A stretch of 64,000 bases of DNA from Zingiber officinale. Taxonomy: Eukaryota > Streptophyta > Magnoliopsida > Zingiberales > Zingiberaceae. Position numbers and translations under genes: made by a program. Below, in pieces: positions 37,001 through 49,000 of this stretch. Position 1 is the first letter of the stretch, and each line of letters starts with the position of its first letter. The stretch is taken from positions 104,453,712-104,517,711 of the forward strand of contig NC_055991.1 of NCBI RefSeq assembly GCF_018446385.1, in the 5' to 3' direction. The notes below the pieces were generated by a model, which saw only the letters and a program-made list of their open reading frames with translations, was not told the DNA's origin and did not search any database.

Positions 37001-40000
37001 AGTCTGAATGATGAAATAGATATTTAATCTAACTATCCTCTTAGCTGTTCTCAACTTGGACATTAGCTTAGTTTTTAGACTGTGACTTCTAGGTCAGCTC
37101 TCACCAATACTCTTTCAAGTTATCACCTCTTTCTCATTGAAACATTATCATTCATCTGTCTTTCTATTACTAATCAACATAATTATCCTCTTTACACTTT
37201 TACATTTACTTTTATCACCAGAATGCTTTAAATTTGCTCTACCAATCAATTAGTTTATTTTAACATGTTAAACAACTTTACTCAGAAAATGAGGAAGAAA
37301 TAATTTCTTTTACACAAAAGAATAGGTACAAGACTCTTATTTATAGAGAGAATTTACAAGAAAGGAAACTAATGAAAAGGACACTAAATAATAAGGAAAC
37401 TAATTAAAGCTAATATTTGACATATTGTCCTTTTTTTTTTTTCCTGATTTGCATATCTTTGACATTAATGATAGAATTTCCAACACTTCCCCTCAAGCTG
37501 GTTTGTAGATATCTTCCATAGCCAACTTGCTAGTCAGCTTATCAAATTGTTTCTTGTGTAGTCCCTTCGTTAATACATCAGCTAATTGTTCATTTGTTGG
37601 AAGATATGTCATGCATATTATTATAGTGTTGATTTTTTCTTTGATGAAATGTTTATTTACTTCTATATGCTTTGTGTGATCATGAAGAACAAGATTATAA
37701 GCTTATAAAAATAGCAGCTTTGTTGTCACAATAAACCTTTATAGGAGTTGAGTAAGAAAGCTTCAATTCCTCAAGAATTCTTTTGATCCACATCACCTCG
37801 ATTCCATGGGCAACAACTCTGAATTCTGCTTCAACACTACTTCTGGCTTCCACATTTTATTTTTTATTTCGCCACGTAACTAGGTTCCCACCAACAAAGG
37901 AACAGTAGCCTAATTTTGATCTCCTGTCCGTAACACTCCCAATCCAGTCTGCATCTGTGTAGACTTTGACTTGAATATGCCCATGTTTCTTGAATAATAA
38001 ATCTCTCCCTCGAGTCCCTTTCAAATGTCTCAATATCCTATAGACGACCTCTAAATGTTCTGCTCCTGGTGAGTGCATGAACTGACTTACTATGCTAACT
38101 GCGAAAGCGATATCAGGCCGCGTATGAGACAAGGAAATCAATTTTCCTACGAGTCTTTGATAAAGGTCCCTGTTCTTTACTTCTTCAACCCTAGCAGCTT
38201 GTAACTTCAAGTTAGGCTCAATTGGAGTTTCAACCATTTTACACCCAGCAAACCTGTTTCTCCAAGGAGATCAAGAATATATTTTTTTTGATTAACAAAT
38301 ATACCTTCCTTGGATCTTGTAAATTCCATTTCGAGGAAGGACTCCCAAATCTTTAATTTGAAATTCTTTTGCGAGTCTCTTCTTTAGGACTACTAATTCT
38401 GTTTCATCATCGCCAGTTAAGATAATGTCATCAACATAAACAATCAAAACAACAACTTTACCGTTTTTTGAATGTTTATAAAATATTGTGTGATATGCTT
38501 GACTCTACAAGAAGCCATAACTAACACTAGCCTTTCCAAAGTGTTCAAACCATGCTCGACTGTTTTAGTCCATATAATGCCTTGTTTAATTTGCACACTT
38601 TTTCACTACCAAGTCTCTTTTCAAATCCGGACGGTAGACTCATGAATACCACCTCTTCTATATCACCATTGAGAAATGCGTTTTTAATGTCAAGTTGATG
38701 TAGAGGCCAATCTGAATTTACTGCAAGAGATAACAAAATTCTAATAGAGTTTATCTTAGCAACTGGAGCAAAAGTCTCTTGATAGTCAATCCCATAAGTC
38801 TGTGTGAAGCCTTTAGCCACTAGTCTAGCCTTATACCTTTTAATGCTTTCATCAGCTTTACATTTTATTGTAAACACCCATTTATGCCTAACTCGTTTCT
38901 TGCCTTTGGGTAGATCAACTATCTCCTAAGTGTCACTTCTCTTTAAAGCATTCATCTCTTCCATGACTGCTAAATTCCAACTCGGATCATCCAACGCTTC
39001 CTATATATTCCTTGAAACAAACAAGTGTGAAATCCTAGAAGTGAAAGCTTTATGGTTTTTTTTTTTGACCGTCTTTGATAGGAAAGATAATTTGCAATAG
39101 GATGATTAGTGCAATTTCGGACACCTTTTCTAATTGCTATAGGAATATCAAGATCAGGAATAGTAGGTGAAGAATTAGACACAATAGGAATCAAAGCTGG
39201 ACTTGTGATAGAGTTACTTAAAAATTTTGATGCCAGAGCTCAAATTTTGAGACTAGTGTTGTGCAGGCTTGACATTCGAGTCTTTATTCCTCAGATGAAA
39301 TCTCTTCTTAGTATAAACCTGAAGCTCAGAATTTAGATCACAACGATTAGTTTGTAGTATTTCTCTCCCTAATTGTGAGTTTCCAACACTAAACACTAGA
39401 GGTAGGCGATTATTTTCAAGATTGTCTGGAAAAATGATATTGGGAAGTGGGAAAAATTGGAAAAATGATATTGGTAAAATAAGGTTTTGTTTTTAAAAAA
39501 GATACATCCATGCTTACATTTTTTTTTTGATGATTGAAACATTTATACCCCTTTTTGTTTGACGAATAACCCAAGATTACGTATTTTATAGTACGTGGTT
39601 CAAGTTTTGAACGAAATTGACATGGAACATGAACATAGACAGTACATTCAAAAACTTTGACACAAATCATAAAACAATCTAATTTTAGGAAATTTTTATT
39701 TTAAGACAATCAAAATGTGTTTTGTATTCTAACACCTTAGTAGAAATCCTATTCCGGGTTTAAAATGTCGTTTTGTGCCGCTCGGTATGGACGATTTTTA
39801 TCGTTCCGTCAGGCGGTCGAAACCGCTGGGCGGCGCCGAAAGAGTCGCAGGACACCTCCGGAGGCATCGAAAGCATCCTGCGACGCCTTCGACACCGAAG
39901 GCATTGCGCGAAGCCTTTTGAGGCGAAGCCATCGCCGGACGGGTCCGACGACCCTTTCGGTACCGCAAGATGTGTCCGACGAGGCTTTCTGTGTCGCCGG

Positions 40001-43000
40001 CCCCCCCCCCCCCCCCCCCCCTTCTTTGGCGATCGCGGGCGAGCGATTGTCGCGGATGATGATACACGTTTTTTTCCGATAAATAATTATTTTATTTAAT
40101 TAATTTAAATAATTCTTAAGAATGTGTGATATTTCGAAGAGACTTTTATAAATCCTAATTAAATTATCCTAATAAAATATATTTAAAATTTAAATAAATT
40201 TAATAAATTTTATTAATTAATATTCCGATTTTTTTAAAAATGTTTTAAATTTCATTTAAAATTTAAAAAAATCTTTAAAAATTCTAAAAAAAATAAAAAA
40301 ATCTAATAAATAATAGTTATATTATGATTTTTTTTTTTTTAATATTTTTTTACTTGATATTTTTTTTATTATTTAAAATATATATTATTTAATTAATAAT
40401 TAATTAAATGAATAAATAGTTAATTTATATAATTATTATTATATATAAAATAATATCTTGTATTAATTTATATACTTATTATTATAGATAGATCCATTTT
40501 AATTTGAGTTATAGATATATCAATTTTATTTAAATAAAACTATTTTTAATTATTTTTCTAACAATATTAAATTATTTAATAATTGAAAACTTATACAAAA
40601 TCAATATACAACTTATTTTTATATACAATATAAACATATTTATCTTATAATTATTATATATAAATAAAAAAATACTGAAACTATATCGGTACGACACGAT
40701 ACGATACCGAAACGGTATTGAAACTGTATCGTTTCGGTGACCGAAACCTTGGCACGGACCAAAATTTTAAACCTTGATCCTATTTATCAAATTAGAGGCT
40801 GTTAAAATTGTTTGACTCCATAAATACTTGGGAACATTCATATAAAACATTATGGACGTGCCACTTCAAGTAAATGTTTATTTTTTCGTTTTACAATGCC
40901 ATTTTGTTGAGGCCTGAGGGGTACCTTGCAAGTAGATTGATGAAAAATACCTTTTTCGTTCAAAAAAATACCTAAGTGCTCATTAAAATATTTTGTTCCA
41001 TTATCAGAATGTAAAATACAAATTTTGGTTTAAAATTGGTTTTCAATTAGAGTGTAAAAATTTTTGAACAAATTTTTCACTTTAGATTTTTTATTCATCA
41101 GATAAATCCAACATAAACATGTATGATCATCAATAAATGTTATAAACTATTTTTTTTTTCAGAAAGAGTAGTAATTTTAGATGGACTCTAAACATCACTA
41201 TGAATCAAATAAAAAGGTTTGGAGGGCCGGTAATTTTTTGACAAATAAGTTGAATGATGAAATTTTGTAAAAAAACAAGTTTCACAATGTAATGCCTTTA
41301 AATAATTCTGGAAATAAGATTTTTAGATAAGGAAAATTGGGATGCCCTAATCTATAGTGCCATAGTATTATTTTTTCTCAAACTGAGTTTGAACTAATAC
41401 TATTAAAGCTTTGAGCTTTTTTATTACTAACAGGTATTTCATCTAAGTAGCAGAGACCTTGAATCATCCTAGAACGCCCAATCATCATCCCTCTTTAGTA
41501 AGATTAACTATTGGAATGAAAAAAAGAAGTGTTTATAAAATACTACTTCTCTTTCATTTCGAAATTATTATAAATATCAACTCAACGTTTGGATTATTTG
41601 AGTTATCGTGTCATTAGTTTAGGGTTTACCTTTTTAACCATAGGAATTCTTTGTGGAGCAGTATGGGCTAATGAAGCATGGGAATCGTATTGGAGTCGGG
41701 ACCCCAAGGAAACTTGGGCATTTATTACTTGGATCATATTTGCAATTTATTTACATACTAGAACTAGTACAAATCAAAATTTCCAGGGTACAAATTCGGC
41801 ACTTTTGGCTTCTATGGGATTCCTTATAATTTGGATATGCTATTTTGGAATCAATCTATTATGGATAGGTCTACATAGTTTTGATTCATTCACATTAACA
41901 TTTAAAATACTAAATAATTGAATAAACTACATAAAATGAATTCATAATGTGATTCAAGAAATATGATACGACAATTAGAATCTTTAGATAGTTTACTAAC
42001 AGACAAAAGATTGCAAGCTAATTTAGGAATATGAAGAACAGAATTAAGATTAATTTGTTCGGTTAGTTTGATAAGTCCTTTTCCCGCAATAGGTGAACAA
42101 CTACCATCTACAATTCTAATTTTCTTGTTTCCAGAACAAGGGGAATAAGTATCAAATAAGTGAGAGCAACTAGACATGTGGTATGTGGCTCCAAAATCTA
42201 CGATCTACGGAGAAGAGTTTAAACCGGAGAGAGCTTTAGGATTGTTACCTGCTTGTGCCAAGGAAACACTAGAAATAACATATGAGAAGTTGGATTTTAT
42301 CAGCTTCAAGAGTTGATCCATCTGCTCTTTATTAAAGGGGCCTAAGTTGGCTTCATTGGCAGTAGGAATTTCACGATTCTTCTGTCCTTTCTTGCTATTT
42401 TTCCAGTTGGTAGGCTTGTCATGAATTTTCCAACATGTCTCACATGTATGACGAGGCTTGTTGCAGAAATTGCACCAAACCCGCGACTTATCATCAGACT
42501 TGTGATAGTGGCAAGGATTATAGTGGTTTCAGACGTGACTTCTGACATAGCTACTACAATTTTATTGTTGCTCTAATTCGAACTTAGAAAATGAGAAAGA
42601 AATAATTTCTTTTACCCAAAAGAATAGGTACAACACTCTCTTGTTTATAGAGAGAATTTACAATAGAAAGGAAATTAATGAAAAGGAAACTAAATAATAA
42701 GGAAACTAATTACAGCTAATGTTTGACATATTATCCTTCCCTTTTTTTCTGATTTGCATATCTTTGACTTTAATGATAAAATTTCCAACAGGTTTCATGC
42801 ATGGTCACGTGTTGAGTCGTGCTGCCTGAAAACACCAACATTGAAACTCATCAGTGCATGCAAATTACGCCATGTTGCCCATATCTCATGGTTATTCCCG
42901 TGGTCAGTTACATGATGTTGGTTAACATGCGTGTTGGTGGCTGGCACCATGGTTTAAAGTGTTGTGTCGAGACGACCGAAACGGGCGAAACGTCTCGTTC

Positions 43001-46000
43001 CGTCCGGCAACCGGCACCGGCACGACCCCGACACCAGACCCACGACAACTGCCAGGTGTTGCGTGACCCCGTGGCCTCAACGGAGGGGTCACTCGACCTC
43101 GCAACAACAGCGGAGTGGTCGTATGACCCTTCCACTGTCACCGCAGAGGCGTCGCGCAACCTTGTGGTCGTTGCAGAGGGATTGCACGACCACCGCGGTC
43201 GTACCAGAGGAGCCACGCAATCCCCACGACCATGATTGAGGGGTCACGCAATCCCGCGGCAACAGTGAAGTCGCGTGAGATCGCGAGTGGTGTTGGATTT
43301 CGATTTTTTTTTAATTAAACTTAAGTTAATTATTTTAATCAACTCCTAGCTATGATGAAGATAATCTAAAGAGGCTTTATTATAAAATTATCTAATTAAT
43401 TTTATATTTCATTTATTTTAATTTAAAAATTATAATAAATTTTTTATTTATTTATTTATCTATTTTCATATTTTTTTTAAGATTATTTTTTATATTGTTT
43501 ATTTTTTAAATATTTATGTTAAATATTTTATTTTTTAATTAATATATTTTATATTTAAAAAATACCGAAACTATATCGGCACGACACGATACAGTACCGA
43601 AATCGTATCGTTCCGATCTAGGACCGAAACTTCGGCACGGGTCGAAATTTTAAACCTTGGCTGGCACAGGATGGGCAAAAGAAATCGGGTCTAATTTCTT
43701 CTTTTGATGGAAAGGGATTGGGTTATACATTGAAAAGGTTTAAGGAGATGACACTGGGTAGTGGCAACAAGTATCAATTAGTGAGGAGTACCAACGGCAG
43801 CAAGTGATGCATAGAGGTGTTGGGCTCTGGAGCAGCAACGACTAGAGGTGGATGGTGCACTGACAAATCATGTAGGCAAAAATGATCAGGGTGGGAGTGG
43901 CAATCAGGTGTGGGAAGTGCGGCTGCCAAGAATTGCAAGGTCAAGTCACAGCAGTATATATATAAACTTCAATTAACAACATTAGTTGTAACCTAAACAT
44001 GAAAGGTATACTAAGAGTCTCAGAGGTAGAGATTTTCTTAGGTGTTCTAAGTAAAAGCAAATAATATATTTACAATGTTCTAGTTTAGTGTAGATAGTTT
44101 TCATCCTAAACCTTCTATATGTACATTACAATAGTTAGAAATCCTAGGCACATTATATTGTGACTTGCAAATTTCATATTTCTAGTAAATTTAACTTGAA
44201 GGTAAAAGGTGGTTCTCTGGTTTGGTTTTAACGTCTACTATGGATATCTCTTTATATATACAACATTTGTGAAATATTTCTGGTGACTGACATCACTTAT
44301 TGTTTCAGCTTGCAGCAAAATTTCGCAACAGTGGCCAAACTTGTGTCTGTGCAAACAGAATACTTGTGCAAGAAGGTACATATCTTATTCCCTTGACAAG
44401 ATACTATACTTGGATTTAATTGCTTTGAGAATTATGTGAGTAATGCTTTAACGTCAAAGTCTTATCAGAGCTCATCTAAACATTCTTTGAATCTAGAGCC
44501 AAGAAAAGATGATTATATTTAGTCACACTCAAATATTTGAAATTCCAGAAGACATGTATTGTATATTTATTTAGATGAAGTGTTATCAAACTGTGACATC
44601 ATAGAGGTTACTAAATTCATATGAAGGCCTCTTATTGTGGGGGTGAAATCATTATTGTTTGTCAAAAAATTTATTAGAAGGTGCATAAAAATTTAGGTCT
44701 AAATGCTATAAGTATAGAGTTTGGAAGAGTTTAAGAAATGAAGTTATAATTTTTCTTGCTCAATTTTTCATCAAAATTTTGAGAATTAAAGAGAAGTTTC
44801 ACTCAGTTCCAATTTATGAGAATAAGATGACATACAACCAATGTTCAAAGTCTTGTTCCATGCTAAGCTCTTGGTCCTTGTCTAGTATGTGATATGTCAG
44901 TAGTGTTGATGGCGTATCAAGGTGGTTTTGATAGGCATTGATGTGATAAATCCGCAAGTACACGGAGTGTCGTCAAGTAATAAAATATCGATCTACTAAT
45001 TAAGCACCAATTGAGTTCGCAAAACTAGTTATCTAGATAATCGAAAGTTGGTTGGAGTCACCAACAAGCTTAGGAGAATGAGAGAGAGAGATCACTAAGA
45101 GAGCAAGAGGGAAAGGTTTGAGGGGCTGAGAGAGAGAAGGTCAAGGGAAGGCAAATGGTCAAGGGAGAAGTTGGAATTGGGGGAAACAATTCTAGGACTT
45201 CGATTTCACTATGATGCTTGTAAAAACCCAATCTATGTTTGGTTTCCTATCTTCAATGGTTGTTTATGTAGGTAGACTATCCTAGGGTATTTGATGTGGA
45301 CTTTTGGAACTACATTGGCGTATCGATTCTAATTCATTGTCTACTTTCAGAGCGATAGAGCTAAGAGATTGCTTTCTCAAGAGGATCCTGTCATATGATC
45401 CCACAACCCCCGAGTTGCCTCCTGGCGATGAATTGGAACTGATCCATTAAGATCTATGACAACCTACTACTTCTCGTGGCATACCGATTTATTCTCCTAG
45501 TCGACTCTCCATGTCTTGGGTTTCTACGGGTCGGAGGATTGAGTTATCCTTTCGGTTTATCCTCAAATCCTTGTGGGATACGAATCTCGTGCTTTTGGCA
45601 TCGAGATCGTGTTTACGCAGTAGGCCCAGACCATAAACAATCATATCATAGAACATGGAATTGATTAAATACATAGTTCATGCATTAACAATTACATCAT
45701 AGTTACTCCCTACTCCTCGAATCTAGAGTTCTACTTCATGGAGAAGGAATTACAACCAAAAGACAAAGAATATAGCAATCTACAATTCAATACACGAAAT
45801 AGAGAGGAGAGAATGCTTATTGTTGCCGGTCTTCTTGGATGAAATACTTGCTTCGGAGGTGGAAGGATCGTCGAGATGGATGAAGTTGGTTGCTCTAAGA
45901 TTTCCCCAAGAGGGGAAACCCTCTCCTCAGGAAGGGGGTGGAGCCCCTGTCCAATATCCTCCCAAGAAGGGTTTTCTTGGCCCTTTAATATCTCCCCCAA

Positions 46001-49000
46001 AATTGCCTAGATCTGCCAAATTTACATGGCTCAGTCAAAATGGGTTTTTTTACCGATCTGGTTTTCTCGAGTTGGACCCTGAAGCAAACTTGTAGAGCTT
46101 GAAATTATCTACATTTTGATAGGTCGTTTGACCTGTACTTTAACTCAGCCGAAAGTTATGGCCGTTCAATGTTTGGTCTGCAGTTTTGGACTGGAGGCTA
46201 ACACGACCCGTGCCACTGGCATGAGCGCCCGTGTTAGGCTTGGGAAAATCGCTAAAATTGACACGGGTCGTGCCCAGCTGGCACAGGCGCCCGTGTTAGG
46301 ATTGGGAAAATCGCTAAAATTGACACGGGGCGTGCCTAGCTAGTATGATCGGCCATGGTGGAAGTTGTTGGCTCCATTTTAGCATTGTTTTGGGCATGAT
46401 TTCGTCCGTGCGAACACGCTCATGTCATGAGACACAACCAAAGCGTGTTTGTTAATTAAAACTTCATTTTGATAGTCTTTTGAATACCTTTTTCTTCCCG
46501 AATGTTTCGTGTGTTGGCTTGATGATGAAGCTCGATGATGAGGCATAACTAGTCAGTGTTGAGCCTTTTCCGCTTCATTCTTTGTCTTTCTTGGTCATAG
46601 GAGCACACCCGTGTCATGAGACCTGGCTAGAGCATGCTCCTTGCTCCAACTTCACATTCCAAGGGGTTTATGTTCCATTTTTATTCTGAAAACACATCCT
46701 ATCAATCAAAACAAGCAAAGAGCAGTTCTCCGAACCAAAAGAGTAAAAATAACGAAGTCACTTAGAATAGGGTGCGATAATGTAAATCATGCTTATGAAA
46801 TGTAAATAAATATACAACAATCAATGCCTAGAAACATGCATAATCTACGCTCATCAAGCATCGATTAGGAGGAATTGAATAAGGAAGAAGAAGAAGAAAT
46901 AGGGATGGAAGAACGTGAATTGAGCCTTTGTGGATCCTAGAGTAGCTTTTGCCAATAGATTGCATACTGTTCAAATGGTACCCTAGTTAGTGGAAGACCT
47001 CATTGTCGACCTCTATCTTGTGAAAAGCTTGTGGGATCCTTGCGGAAGCCTTATGAAGGCTTCTAAGGACACCCAAGTTTGTGAAGCCTCGAGGAAGTAG
47101 TACTCACGGAAGCCTCGCAACTCGATGGCCTATGGTATCGTGTGTATTAAGGGGTTTCACATGCAAGATAGTGAGCAGAGCTGTACATTTTATTGTATTA
47201 GGCAACAATTTGAAACTTAAACCATGTGTTGAGATTAAGGGAAATTATTCTTCACAAAATAGCTAGGTAGCTCCCTTATGGATGTTTTTAATGAGTATAA
47301 AATATTACATATGCACCCGCACCCTACATAATTTACATGTGTAAATATTAACACGAGTCCATCATACTCTCCCTCAAGCTAGTTTAAATATATCGTAGAA
47401 ACCCAACTTGTTATAAATATATTCAACTTAGGCTCTTTTAACAATTTGACCAGCAAATGTGTTAACTAATCATTAAAAATTACAAAGGAGGTAATGGTCT
47501 CATTAGATTGCACTCTCTCTGATGAAGTGATAATCAATCTTTATATGGTTTGTTCTCGTAAAAAAGAGATTTCAGGCTATATGAATTAGAATTGATTGCC
47601 GCAGACAAGCTTCATGGACTCTATATAGTGCATCCTAGTTTGATCATCAAATGTTTAACCCAAATAAACTCACATGCAGCTACAATCGTGACACTATATT
47701 CTTCCTTAGGACTTTGATCTCGCCATCACTGTTTGCTTCTTACTCTTTCAAGAATTAAGAATTAAGGTTACAATTCTTCCTTAAGCTTCATACTTTGATC
47801 TCGCCATCACTGTTTGATCATCAAATGTTTAACCCAAATAAACTCACATGCAGCTACAATCGTGACACTATATTCTTCCTTAGGACTTTGATCTCGCCAT
47901 CACTGTTTGCTTCTTACTCTTTCAAGAATTAAGAATTAAGGTTACCTCATCTAGATCGCTTATCTGTAATGGACCGACCTAATCTACACCATATTGCCCT
48001 ATTATCTGAAGATAATCTTGATCATGAAATAAAATACTTTTCCTTGAAACATCATATCACTAGTAGTATAGGATCCTCAAAGCTACTATCCAATGATCTG
48101 ACAAGTTAGCTTTAGTGACTGTGAGATAGTTTAATTTTCTTATTAGTTTTCTGAATTTCTTTGAATGAGTTAGTGACTCTTATTTGGGATTCATGGGAGT
48201 ATCTTGATTTAGTCCCTAGTATAGCACCCTCCTCCTCTAGTATATCCAATGTATACTTCTGTTGTGTGATATATATACCTTTTTTTAGACAAGCAATTTC
48301 TCTGCCGAGAAAGTATACCCAAGTGTTTAGTTTAGAAATGATGGTAAGATTGTCCACACAAACAAAGAAAGCAATATGTTTTCCTGACTATGAAATGAAG
48401 TAGAACACTGAGTGATTTATTATAATCTTGTCATGCCCTACTATAGAAGAGCTGAGTTGAATTTTCTAAACCAAGCTCTCAGAGATCACTTTAATCCATG
48501 TACACATTTCCTCAATTTACACATCAGACCCATCTTCCCTTGAGCAACAAACCTTGGAGGGTGCTCCACATAGACGTCCTCTAAAAGATCACTGTGAAGA
48601 AAATATTCTTTTATATCAAATTGATGAAAGGCCAATGAAATAAAGCAACTAAGGAGAGGAAGAGGCGAATTAAAGTGAGTTTGTCCATTGGAAAGAATGT
48701 ATCAAGGTAGTCAACAACATAAAGCTAGGTGGAAACTTTAACCACCAAGTAAGCTTTACTAAGTCTATCAAGTTGGTGAACAATTAACTTTGAAAAAATT
48801 TTGACATTCTATAATGGACTTCCTAGGAGGAAGAGAAAATAGCTCCTAAGATGAGTTGGCGACGATTGTTAAACAAGGCACCTACTGTGATGGAAAAGAT
48901 ATTCTTAATTGCATGGGACTTCATGACAACAAGAGCAAAGGGTTAGCATGGATGAAATCTAGTTAGGTCATATATTGATTGGTTGATCTAGAATTGTTCA

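Larger units (their letters stand above)
37290..42790 (-). mobile_element. Decayed copia element 3, minus strand, carrying two insertions
   Basis: It has two LTRs of about 200 bp (37290-37485 and 42592-42790) and the polypurine tract rc CTTGAGGGGAAG directly beside the left one. Reading on the minus strand: zinc-knuckle gag part at about 42340-42550, protease part at 41942-42177, integrase parts at 40790-41500 and 39416-39670, RT at 38300-38877, RNase H at 37857-38237. A 9-bp-duplication element (39755-40776) and a plastid ccsA fragment (about 41515-41940) interrupt it. Stops and frame changes are many. No clear target duplication was found. Confidence 0.88.
36832..44308 (+). other. SSADH intron 11 (7.5 kb, filled by mobile DNA)
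   Basis: GT donor after KGT and acceptor TGTTTCAG before LAAKF. It lies between the exon with the catalytic Glu and the exon with the catalytic Cys. A minus-strand copia element (37290-42790) and a 9-bp-duplication element (42948-43657) fill most of it. The flanks 36832-37289 and 43668-44308 show nothing recognisable. Confidence 0.9.

Noticed and set aside
39765..40099. ORFs of about 100 codons with Pro and Arg runs
   Set aside because: They sit in the GC-rich half of a non-autonomous element and include the poly-C run; composition artefact.
41589..41921. A functional nuclear ccsA gene
   Set aside because: Only the C-terminal third is present, with no targeting signal, in a dead retroelement within an intron.
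42592..42795. Target duplication for copia element 3
   Set aside because: The flanking 5-mers (GAAAA and GGTTT) do not match, so none is claimed.
45476..46343. ORFs inside solo LTR B
   Set aside because: Open by chance in a GC-richer LTR; include tandem-repeat sequence.
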